Below are positions 34,564-41,923 of a stretch of 64,000 bases of DNA, in pieces. Made by a program: the position numbers and the translations under genes. The DNA is from Actibacterium naphthalenivorans (GTDB taxonomy: Bacteria > Pseudomonadota > Alphaproteobacteria > Rhodobacterales > Rhodobacteraceae). The DNA lies in NCBI RefSeq assembly GCF_014196965.1, contig NZ_JACIEQ010000001.1, positions 930,001-994,000 on the forward strand, written 5' to 3'. The notes below the pieces were generated by a model. That model was not told the DNA's origin and did not search any database. It worked only from the letters and a program-made list of their open reading frames with translations. The number at the start of each line of letters is the position of its first letter. Position 1 is the first letter of the stretch.

Positions 34564-35658
34564 ATGGAGCGTATGCCGCAATGGGCCGATGTGGTCCTTG
34601 TTCCGCTGATCAGCCTGCTGATGGCCTTCATCCTGTCGGCCCTGGTGATCGTGGCGATCGGCGAAGATCCGGTGGCCGCCGTGAAAATGATGGTCAACGG
34701 CGCGGTCGGATCGACCTATGGCTGGGGCTATACGCTCTATTACGCCACCAATTTCATGTTCACCGGGCTGGCCGTGGCCGTGGCCTTTCACGCGTCGATG
34801 TTCAACATCGGCGGCGAGGGTCAGGCGACCCTGGGCGGGCTTGGCGTGGCTGTCGTCTGTCTGGCGCTGCCCTGGCCGCACTGGGCGCTGGCGCTGCCGG
34901 TGGCGGTGCTGGGCGCAGCGCTGTTCGGGGCGGCATGGGCGGCCATCCCTGCCTATCTTCAGGCCCGGCGCGGCAGCCATATCGTGATCACCACGATCAT
35001 GTTCAACTTCATCGGCGCCTCGCTGTTGAACTATCTTCTGGTCAATGTGATGCGGCCGGTCGGGTCGATGGATCCGGCAACGGCAAAATTCGGGCCGGGC
35101 ACGCATCTGCCCACCCTGCATGATATCCTTGCCGTCGTCGGCATCCCGTTTTCCAGGGCGGCCCCGGCCAATATCAGCTTTCTGATCGCGGTGGTGGCCT
35201 GTTTTCTGGTCTGGCTGCTGATCTGGCGCACCCGTCTTGGCTATGCCATCCGCGCCTATGGAAAATCCGAGCCCGCCGCAGTCTACGCCGGCATTTCGCC
35301 CACGCGGATCATCATGATCTCGATGCTGATCTCGGGCGGGCTGGCCGGGATGATGGCCGTCAACAACGTGATGGGCGAGGCCGAGCGCCTGATCATGAAC
35401 TCGGTCGAAGGTGCGGGGTTCATCGGTATCGCCGTGGCCCTGATGGGCCGCAGCCACCCGTTCGGCGTGTTCCTCGCGGCGATCCTGTTCGGCTTTCTCT
35501 ATCAGGGCGGGGCCGAACTCGCGCTTTGGACAAGCATCCCGCGCGAACTGATCGTGGTCATCCAGGCGCTGGTAATCCTCTTCACCGGCGCGCTCGACAA
35601 CATGGTGCGGATGCCGCTGGAAAAGCTGTTCCTGGCCCTGCGCAAGGATGACGCATGA
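34564..35658 (+). CDS. BMP-type ABC transporter permease 1
   Basis: The product is 364 residues, about eight to nine hydrophobic helices, BPD_transp_2 family. GGEGQATLGGLGVAV and the cytoplasmic coupling segment RTRLGYAIRAYGKSEPAAVYAGI are typical. It starts one base after the ATPase stop and overlaps the second permease by four bases (ATGA). It forms a heterodimeric channel with that gene product. The longer N-terminal part compared with permease 2 is usual for the NupB-like subunit. Confidence 0.9.
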   Translation: MERMPQWADVVLVPLISLLMAFILSALVIVAIGEDPVAAVKMMVNGAVGSTYGWGYTLYYATNFMFTGLAVAVAFHASMFNIGGEGQATLGGLGVAVVCLALPWPHWALALPVAVLGAALFGAAWAAIPAYLQARRGSHIVITTIMFNFIGASLLNYLLVNVMRPVGSMDPATAKFGPGTHLPTLHDILAVVGIPFSRAAPANISFLIAVVACFLVWLLIWRTRLGYAIRAYGKSEPAAVYAGISPTRIIMISMLISGGLAGMMAVNNVMGEAERLIMNSVEGAGFIGIAVALMGRSHPFGVFLAAILFGFLYQGGAELALWTSIPRELIVVIQALVILFTGALDNMVRMPLEKLFLALRKDDA

Positions 35659-36623
35659 TGGATTTCGCGACCATCCTTCAGGTTTTCGATTCGACCGTGC
35701 GGCTGGCCACGCCGCTGCTGCTGGCCTGTCTGGCCGGGCTCTATTCCGAGCGGGCGGGAATCTATGACATCGGGCTGGAAGGCAAGATGCTGGCCGCCGC
35801 CTTCTTTTCGGGTGCCATCGCCGCCGTCACCGGCTCTGTCTGGCTGGGGCTCTTGGCCGGCATCGCGGCCTCGACGGCGCTGTCGGGCATCCATGGGCTG
35901 GCGGCGATCACCTTCCGCGGCAATCAACTGATTTCGGGCGTGGCGGTCAATTTTCTCGCGGCGGGCCTGACCGTCGTCATCGCGCAGGACTGGTTCAAGC
36001 AGGGCGGCCGCACGCCCTCGCTGATCGGCGGGGCGCGGTTCACGCCGGTCAAGCTGCCGCTGGCCGACACGCTGCGCGAGGTGCCGATCCTCGGCCCGAT
36101 CTATTACGAACTGATCTCGGGCCATACCATCCTTGTCTACCTGGCCTTCGCCATGGTTCCGCTGACATGGTGGCTGCTGTTCCGCACCCGGTTCGGCCTG
36201 CGCCTGCGCGCCGTGGGCGAAAACCCCGCCGCAGTCGATACCGCCGGCGTGTCGGTGGTGGGCAACCGCTATGCCGCCGTGGCGATCTGCGGCCTGCTGT
36301 GCGGCATTGCCGGGGCCTATCTGGCCACTGCGCTTCAGGCCGGCTTCGTCAAGGACATGACGGCCGGGCGCGGCTATATCGCGCTGGCCGCGCTGATCTT
36401 CGCCAAATGGCGGCCGTGGTACGCGCTGTCCTCGACCCTGCTGTTCGGCTTTCTTCAGGCCATCGCCCTGCGCTATCAGAACATCGATCTGGGCGGGGTC
36501 GTGGTGCCGGTACAGTTCATGGACGCGCTTCCCTATATCCTGACCGTCGTCATCCTTGCCGGTTTCGTGGGCAAGGCCATCCCGCCGCGCGCGGGGGGCG
36601 AGCCCTATGTGAAGGAACGCTGA
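35655..36623 (+). CDS. BMP-type ABC transporter permease 2
   Basis: The product is 322 residues, BPD_transp_2 family. SERAGIYDIGLEGKMLAAAF near residue 31 and the coupling helix RTRFGLRLRAVGENPAAVDTAGV are the conserved blocks seen in NupC-like nucleoside permeases. Two ATG codons (35655 and 35658) are possible; the first overlaps the upstream stop. The operon ends here; the next gene begins 65 bases later. Confidence 0.9.
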   Translation: MMDFATILQVFDSTVRLATPLLLACLAGLYSERAGIYDIGLEGKMLAAAFFSGAIAAVTGSVWLGLLAGIAASTALSGIHGLAAITFRGNQLISGVAVNFLAAGLTVVIAQDWFKQGGRTPSLIGGARFTPVKLPLADTLREVPILGPIYYELISGHTILVYLAFAMVPLTWWLLFRTRFGLRLRAVGENPAAVDTAGVSVVGNRYAAVAICGLLCGIAGAYLATALQAGFVKDMTAGRGYIALAALIFAKWRPWYALSSTLLFGFLQAIALRYQNIDLGGVVVPVQFMDALPYILTVVILAGFVGKAIPPRAGGEPYVKER

Positions 36624-36688
36624 AAGAGATTTGGCGGGCCCCACCGGCGCGTCTTGCCGCAAGCGCCCGCGCACGACTAGGGTAGGAT

Positions 36689-37603
36689 ATGCAGATCTAC
36701 CTTCCCATTGCCGAGGTCTCGGTCAACCTGTTCCTTCTGCTCGGCCTTGGCGGCATGGTGGGGGTGCTGTCGGGCATGTTCGGCGTCGGCGGCGGCTTTC
36801 TGATCACACCGCTTCTGTTCTTCATCGGGGTGCCGCCCGCCGTGGCCGTGGCCACCGGCGCGAACCAGATCGTCGCCTCTTCGGTCTCGGGCGTGCTGGC
36901 GCATCTGCGGCGCAAGACGGTGGACATCAGGATGGGCACCGTCCTGCTGTTCGGCGGCCTGCTGGGGTCGGGCCTGGGCATCTGGATCTTCAACCTGCTG
37001 ACCCGGCTGGGGCAGGTCGATCTGCTGGTGACGCTTTGCTATGTCCTGTTCCTGGGCGTCGTCGGCACGCTGATGCTGATCGAGAGCCTGCGCGCCCTGC
37101 ACCGTTCCAAACGCACGGGCGCGCTGCCCAAACGGCGCCAGCACGGCTGGGTCCATGCCCTGCCGCTGAAGATGAAATTTCGCACCTCCGGCCTTTACAT
37201 CTCGATCATTCCGCCGATCGCGGTAGGGGCGTTTGTCGGCATCCTGGCCGCGATCATGGGCGTGGGCGGCGGCTTCATCATGGTGCCTGCGATGATCTAC
37301 CTGCTGAACATGCCGACCAAGGTCGTGGTTGGCACATCGCTGTTCCAGATCATCTTCGTGACCGGCTTTACCACCCTGATGCATGCCGTGACGAACCAGA
37401 CGGTCGATATCGCCCTGGCCATCGTGCTGATCCTCGGCGGGGTGATCGGGGCGCAGCTTGGCACCCAGATCGGGCTGAAGCTGAAGGCCGAACAGCTGCG
37501 CATCCTGCTGGCACTTCTGGTCATCGCCGTCTGCGGCAAGCTGGCGCTGGATCTGCTGCTGCGCCCGTCAGAGCTTTACTCACTGACGCAAGGGGCGATG
37601 TGA
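36689..37603 (+). CDS. TauE/SafE family sulfite/organic-acid exporter
   Basis: The product is 304 residues with eight to nine helices. The duplicated signature is visible as GMVGVLSGMFGVGGGFLITPLL (N-terminal half) and GILAAIMGVGGGFIMVPAMIYL (C-terminal half). A charged cytoplasmic loop, RSKRTGALPKRRQHG, separates the halves. Family members move sulfite, sulfoacetate or other small anions. The stop overlaps the start of the TIGR02186 gene by one base, and this pair is a conserved couple in alphaproteobacteria, so they probably act together. Confidence 0.88.
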   Translation: MQIYLPIAEVSVNLFLLLGLGGMVGVLSGMFGVGGGFLITPLLFFIGVPPAVAVATGANQIVASSVSGVLAHLRRKTVDIRMGTVLLFGGLLGSGLGIWIFNLLTRLGQVDLLVTLCYVLFLGVVGTLMLIESLRALHRSKRTGALPKRRQHGWVHALPLKMKFRTSGLYISIIPPIAVGAFVGILAAIMGVGGGFIMVPAMIYLLNMPTKVVVGTSLFQIIFVTGFTTLMHAVTNQTVDIALAIVLILGGVIGAQLGTQIGLKLKAEQLRILLALLVIAVCGKLALDLLLRPSELYSLTQGAM

Positions 37604-38373
37604 TGCGCCGCTGGCTGATCCTCGCCCTTGCCGCCCTGTGCCTTCTGTCCCTGCCCGCACGGGCCGGGGAACAGGTGGTCGCCGGGCTCAGCCAGGCGCG
37701 CGTGGCCATCACCACCGATTTCGCAGGCTCCGAAATCCTGGTGTTCGGCGCGGTCAAGCGCAACGCTCCCTACCCCGAAGAGCCGCCACTACAGGTGATC
37801 GTCACCGTCGCCGGGCCGCTGGAGCCCGTCACCGTGCGCCGCAAGAGCCGCAGCTTCGGCATCTGGGTGAACACCGCCTCGATAGAGGTGGACGCCGCCC
37901 CCGGCTTTTACGCCATCGCCGCCACCGCGCCGCTGACCGACGCGCTGACCTTTACCGAGGATCTGCGCTACAAGGTGTCTGTGCCGCAGATGATCCGCGC
38001 CGTCGGGGCGCCCGTGGATATCCCCGACGCGGAGGCCTTTGTCAGCGCGCTGATCCGCATACGCGACCGCAACGGGCACTATGTGGTGAAAGAAGGCGCG
38101 GTGTCGCTGACCGAAGACACGCTCTTTCGCACCTCCATCGCGCTGCCGGCGAATCTGGCCGAAGGCGATTACACCACCCGCATCTTCCTGACCCGCGGCG
38201 GGCGGGTGATCGACGTCTACCAGACGAAAATCAACGTCACCATGGTGGGGCTCGAACGCTGGGCCTTCAACCTGGCGCATGAACAGCCGCTGATCTACGG
38301 CCTGCTGTCGCTGATGATCGCCGCCAGTGCGGGCTGGGCCGCATCGACCGCCTTCCGCTATATCCGGGGCTGA
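37603..38373 (+). CDS. TIGR02186 family membrane-anchored periplasmic protein
   Basis: The product is 256 residues: a signal peptide (LILALAALCLLSLPARA), a beta-rich periplasmic domain of about 200 residues and one C-terminal helix (GLLSLMIAASAGWAASTAF). Internal marks are VAITTDFAGSEILVFGAVKR and RKSRSFGIWVNT. It belongs to a conserved alphaproteobacterial family of unknown function (TIGR02186), nearly always next to a TauE permease. It may be an accessory subunit of that transporter. The ATG at 37603 shares a base with the preceding TGA. Confidence 0.85.
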   Translation: MRRWLILALAALCLLSLPARAGEQVVAGLSQARVAITTDFAGSEILVFGAVKRNAPYPEEPPLQVIVTVAGPLEPVTVRRKSRSFGIWVNTASIEVDAAPGFYAIAATAPLTDALTFTEDLRYKVSVPQMIRAVGAPVDIPDAEAFVSALIRIRDRNGHYVVKEGAVSLTEDTLFRTSIALPANLAEGDYTTRIFLTRGGRVIDVYQTKINVTMVGLERWAFNLAHEQPLIYGLLSLMIAASAGWAASTAFRYIRG

Positions 38374-38377
38374 CCGT

Positions 38378-39913
38378 TCAGGGCGCCTGCTCTTGCGCGG
38401 TCAACTCCAGCGGCGTGGGCGCGACGCGCAGATCATCCACCGAAAGCGGCGCCGTGGGCCGCGAAAGCCGGTTGCGCACCACCCAGAACAACCGCTTTTC
38501 CGCCCGGGTGATCGCGACATAGGCCAGCCGTTTCCACAAGGGCTGCCCCGCCTCGACCCGCCCCATCCGCGCAGCGGCCCAAAGGTCGGGCGCGAAAACC
38601 TGCACATTCTCCCACTGGCTGCCCTGCGCCTTGTGGATCGTCACCGCCGCCCCGTGCAGAAACGCCGCGCCCATGTTGGCGGCGAAGGGAATGAACGGCT
38701 CTTCCTCGTCCGGCAGTTCGATCTTGATGATCGAAGCGGCCGAAACCTGCGGATCTTCGGCGCCCATCACGTGCAGCCGCGAAAAACCCGGTTTGCGGCC
38801 GGGGCCGAGATAGATCACCTGCGCCCCCTTGATCAGCCCGCGCGCCTCCAGATCCAGCCGTTTCTTGCGGTGCTTCAGCGGCAGCTCTATCCCGTCGCAG
38901 ATCAGCGGCTCGCCGGGCAAAAGCTCGTCGACGGGCGCGCCATAGGCGTTGCGGAACGCGTGGATCAGGCGAATGCGGGTGGCATTGCGCCAGACCAGAA
39001 CCGGCGAGCGCGCCATCAGATCGGCCTCGACCCGCCCGGCCAGCACGACGCGCGCGTCGCGCGCGGCCAACTGCTCCACCCGGCGTTCGAACTCCTCGAA
39101 CCCGACGTCGGGATCACCCAGCGCATGGGCCAGATCCAGAATCGGGTTATCCTCGGCCTGACGATGGATGCGGTGCAGGATCAGCTTGCGCTTTTCCGGC
39201 AGCGCATCGAACACCATCTGGCCCGACTGGTTCACCGGCGCCAGCTGCGCCGGGTCGCCGAACAGGATCAGCGTCGGAAAAATCTCCTGCAGATCCTCGA
39301 ACTGCTTGGCATCCAGCATCGAGGCTTCATCGACGAAACCGATATCCAGCGGATCCTCGCGCCGTTTCCAGCCCAGAATGAAATCGCTGCCCCGGAGCCC
39401 CGCCGCCGCCAGCGCGCCGGGGATCGACGTGTTGGACTGGTAAAAGGCGAACGCCCGGTCCAGCGCCGCATCGGTCAGCCCCTCAACGGTGGGCCGTTCG
39501 CCATTGCCGGCCAGCCAGTCGGCGATCTTCTCATATTCGGGGTCATAGACCGGAGTGTAGAGGATGCGGTGGATGGTGGTCGCGGGCACGCGGCGGTTGC
39601 GCAGCACGCTGGCCGCCTTGTTGGTCGGCGCGAGAATGGCCAGTGTCCGCCGATCCTTGCGCCGCTTGCCTTCGTAATCGCCGGAAACGATGTCTACCCC
39701 CGCCTCCTGCAGGGCTTCGTAGAGCTTGGCCAGAAGCAGCGTCTTGCCTGATCCGGCCTTGCCGATCACCGCCAGAACGCGCGATGTCTGGCCATCGGCG
39801 CGGGGCGTCAGAACACCCTGGTCAACATCCACGCCGACGCCGCGCAGCGCCTCGCTGACGCTGTCGAAGGCTTCCGCCTGATCTTCGGAGAACTGTACTG
39901 CGGGCACGGACAT
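38378..39913 (-). CDS. RecD-like ATP-dependent DNA helicase (UvrD/Pif1-type SF1)
   Basis: The product is 511 residues. Walker A is GKAGSGKT near residue 52 and motif II is VDEASM near 195. LILFGDPAQLAPV is motif III, and the C-terminal UvrD_C_2 block IHKAQGSQWENV is followed by RLAYVAITRAEKRLFW. It is shorter than RecD2 and lacks its N-terminal extension. Likely role: 5'-3' helicase in DNA repair; E. coli RecBCD partners are not present nearby. It converges on the TIGR02186 gene with four bases between the stops. Confidence 0.88.
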   Translation of the reverse strand: MSVPAVQFSEDQAEAFDSVSEALRGVGVDVDQGVLTPRADGQTSRVLAVIGKAGSGKTLLLAKLYEALQEAGVDIVSGDYEGKRRKDRRTLAILAPTNKAASVLRNRRVPATTIHRILYTPVYDPEYEKIADWLAGNGERPTVEGLTDAALDRAFAFYQSNTSIPGALAAAGLRGSDFILGWKRREDPLDIGFVDEASMLDAKQFEDLQEIFPTLILFGDPAQLAPVNQSGQMVFDALPEKRKLILHRIHRQAEDNPILDLAHALGDPDVGFEEFERRVEQLAARDARVVLAGRVEADLMARSPVLVWRNATRIRLIHAFRNAYGAPVDELLPGEPLICDGIELPLKHRKKRLDLEARGLIKGAQVIYLGPGRKPGFSRLHVMGAEDPQVSAASIIKIELPDEEEPFIPFAANMGAAFLHGAAVTIHKAQGSQWENVQVFAPDLWAAARMGRVEAGQPLWKRLAYVAITRAEKRLFWVVRNRLSRPTAPLSVDDLRVAPTPLELTAQEQAP

Positions 39914-39955
39914 GGCGCGGACCCTACCGCCCGCGCGCGGTGGGCACCAGCGCGA

Positions 39956-40144
39956 TCAGCCGCGCCAGCGGTCCTTTCGCCCGTCGCGCGGCACCGCGCC
40001 GCCACGATCCTCCGCCCCGGCGTTCAGTTCGCGGCAGGCCACCGCCACGGTATTGTCCAGCTCGCTCGCCAGGTCCGCGAGCCCGTTTTCCAGCGCGAAG
40101 GCCCGAAGGTCCGTCAGCACCTCGACTATCCACTCGTTTGTCAT
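39956..40144 (-). CDS. Small conserved-looking hypothetical protein
   Basis: The product is 62 residues. The first 40 residues read as an amphipathic helical protein (TNEWIVEVLTDLRAFALENGL, then ASELDNTVAVACREL), and the tail is basic. AAAGGTG precedes the ATG at about eight bases. It lies 42 bases upstream of the helicase gene, in the same direction. I recall similar short proteins in this bacterial family but cannot name a function. The reading frame could be confirmed by conservation. Confidence 0.6.
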   Translation of the reverse strand: MTNEWIVEVLTDLRAFALENGLADLASELDNTVAVACRELNAGAEDRGGAVPRDGRKDRWRG

Positions 40145-40239
40145 AGTTGGGCACCTTTCCGCAGATTATCCGATCACCGGAAACAACTTTAACGTGTATT
40201 TCCCGCTTGCATAGCCTCGATGCCCGCCGGCTGCGCAAC

Positions 40240-40278
40240 AAAAAGCCCCGCTGCCATGGGTCTGGCGGCGGGGCTTTT
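40240..40278 (-). terminator. Intrinsic terminator of ccr
   Basis: On the minus strand AAAAGCCCCGC pairs with GCGGGGCTTTTT across a loop of about 16 bases and ends in five Ts. It lies 18 bases after the ccr stop. The near-symmetric A/T flanks would also allow termination on the other strand, but no plus-strand gene needs it. Confidence 0.85.
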
Positions 40279-40295
40279 CCTGTCAGGGTCGGTTG

Positions 40296-41588
40296 TTAGA
40301 GCGCGTCGCCCGCCTCCAGCGCATCCGCGAAGGTGCGCAACCCGGTGCGCGGCGCCTGCACCAGCACCGCCATATTGCCCGGCTTGTGCTCGTTGCGCAG
40401 CATCTTCATATGCGCCATCGGGATTTCATCCCACGGAAACACCTCGGACATCGACGGATCGATCCGGCGCTCGAGCATCAGGCGGTTGGCGGCGGCGGCC
40501 TGTTTGAGATGGGCGAAATGGCTGCCCTGCACCCGCTTCTGGTGCATCCACAGATAGCGCGCGTCCAGCGTCAGGTTGAACCCCGTGGTGCCGGCGCAGA
40601 TCACCACCATGCCGCCCTTCTTCACCACGAAGACAGACACCGGGAACGTCGCCTCGCCCGGGTGTTCGAACACCATGTCCACGTTGTTGCCCTTGCCGGT
40701 GATATCCCAGATCGCCTTGCCGAACTTGCGGACCTCGCCGAACCAGGCCTTGTATTCGGGGCTGTTGACCGTGGGCATCTGCCCCCAGCAGTTGAAATCC
40801 TTGCGGTTGATCACGCCCTTGGCGCCCAGGCTCATGACAAACTCGCGCTTGTCCTCATCCGAGATTACGCCGATGGCGTTGGCGCCTGCGGTGTTGATCA
40901 GCTGGATGGCGAACGAGCCCAAACCGCCCGACGCGCCCCAGACCAGCACGTTCTGGCCCGGCTTCAACTCATGCGGATGATGGCCGAACAGCATCCGGTA
41001 CGCGGTGGCCAGCGTCAGCGTGTAGCAGGCGCTTTCTTCCCATGTCAGGTGCTTGGGTCGCGGCAAAAGCTGCTGCGCCTGCACATTGGTGAACTGGGCG
41101 AAAGATCCATCGGGGGTCTCATAGCCCCAGATCCGCTGGCTGGGCGAGAACATCGGATCGCCGCCGTTGCACTCTTCATCGTCGCCATCGTCCTGGTTGC
41201 AGTGGATCACGACCTCGTCGCCCACCTTCCAGTTCTTCACCTTGTCGCCAACGGCCCAGACGATACCCGAGGCATCCGAGCCGGCGATGTGAAACTCTGC
41301 CTTGTGTACGTCGAAAGGGCTGATCGGCACGCCGAGGCCGGCCCAGATGCCATTGTAGTTCACGCCGGCGGCCATCACCAGAACCAGCACTTCGTGGCTG
41401 TCGAGCACCGGGGTATCCACCACCTCGATCTGGAACGACTTGTCAGGCTCGCCGTGCCGCTCGCGCCGGATGGCCCAAGCGTACATCTTCTTGGGCACAT
41501 AGCCCATCGGGGGCATTTCCCCGACTTCGTAGAGGTCCTTTTCGGGCGCTTCGTAGGAAATGACGTCCGTCTTGGTGTCGAGTGCCAT
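40296..41588 (-). CDS. ccr: Crotonyl-CoA carboxylase/reductase
   Basis: The product is 430 residues and matches Rhodobacter sphaeroides Ccr almost block for block: YEVGEMPPMGYVPKKMYAW, VIHCNQDDGDDEECNGGDPMF, VLVWGASGGLGSFAIQLI and the C-terminal MAVLVQAPRTGLRTFADALEAG. It performs NADPH-dependent reductive carboxylation of crotonyl-CoA to ethylmalonyl-CoA, the key step of the ethylmalonyl-CoA pathway for acetate assimilation. The ATG at 41588 has AAGGAGG five bases upstream; the TTG one codon earlier is rejected. It is divergent from ecm across a 335-base AT-rich region. Confidence 0.98.
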   Translation of the reverse strand: MALDTKTDVISYEAPEKDLYEVGEMPPMGYVPKKMYAWAIRRERHGEPDKSFQIEVVDTPVLDSHEVLVLVMAAGVNYNGIWAGLGVPISPFDVHKAEFHIAGSDASGIVWAVGDKVKNWKVGDEVVIHCNQDDGDDEECNGGDPMFSPSQRIWGYETPDGSFAQFTNVQAQQLLPRPKHLTWEESACYTLTLATAYRMLFGHHPHELKPGQNVLVWGASGGLGSFAIQLINTAGANAIGVISDEDKREFVMSLGAKGVINRKDFNCWGQMPTVNSPEYKAWFGEVRKFGKAIWDITGKGNNVDMVFEHPGEATFPVSVFVVKKGGMVVICAGTTGFNLTLDARYLWMHQKRVQGSHFAHLKQAAAANRLMLERRIDPSMSEVFPWDEIPMAHMKMLRNEHKPGNMAVLVQAPRTGLRTFADALEAGDAL

Positions 41589-41660
41589 CAATGCCTCCTT
41601 GCAGTCATCTGGGTTGCCGCGCCGCAGAATCGGCGCGCTGATCTAGGGTGAATTAAATTT

Positions 41661-41700
41661 GGTTGCGCAATTTTGCAACCTACAAAGCAAAAATTTTGTA
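41661..41700. promoter_or_regulatory. Two adjacent 20-bp inverted repeats upstream of ccr
   Basis: The first is GGTTGC-8-GCAACC (41661-41680) and the second is TACAAA-8-TTTGTA (41681-41700). Both have six-base perfect arms and an eight-base spacer, and they touch. They lie 73-112 bases upstream of the ccr start. The first repeat overlaps the most plausible ccr -35 (TTGCAA on the minus strand). The TTGC/GCAA half-sites recall RamB/ScfR-type regulators of acyl-CoA metabolism, which is inference. Confidence 0.55.
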
Positions 41701-41757
41701 ATTTTATGTCTCGCCCGAGAAAATTCAGCACACCCTAAGCTGCTGCGAACCTGCCTT

Positions 41758-41772
41758 TATACAACCTGTATA
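41758..41772. promoter_or_regulatory. TATACA-ACC-TGTATA inverted repeat between ccr and ecm
   Basis: A perfect six-base inverted repeat with a three-base spacer, flanked by CCTGC (41750-41754) and GCAGG (41773-41777), which also pair. It lies about 77 bases upstream of the ecm -35 element. It could be an operator or, if transcribed, a hairpin. Confidence 0.45.
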
Positions 41773-41848
41773 GCAGGATTTCCGGACATATTCCTCCAAT
41801 TCCAGCTATGGTAACGTAACTGCCTAAGATGTGCCGCAGCGCGGCGAA

Positions 41849-41878
41849 TTGACATTGGCATAAAATTCCACGTATCAC
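41849..41878 (+). promoter_or_regulatory. Sigma-70 promoter of ecm
   Basis: TTGACA is a perfect -35 element; after 18 bases comes TATCAC. The ecm ATG is 46 bases downstream. Confidence 0.6.
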
Positions 41879-41923
41879 CCACAGAACGAAACAAAGTTAC
41901 CAGAGCGATTCACGAGGCCCGCG

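Larger units (their letters stand above)
41589..41923. other. AT-rich divergent control region between ccr and ecm
   Basis: This 335-base gap holds no gene. It is the most AT-rich stretch noticed in the window. It contains two abutting 20-bp inverted repeats on the ccr side, a TATACA inverted repeat in the middle, and a promoter for ecm. Divergent control of two successive-pathway enzymes from one region suggests a common regulator. Confidence 0.8.
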
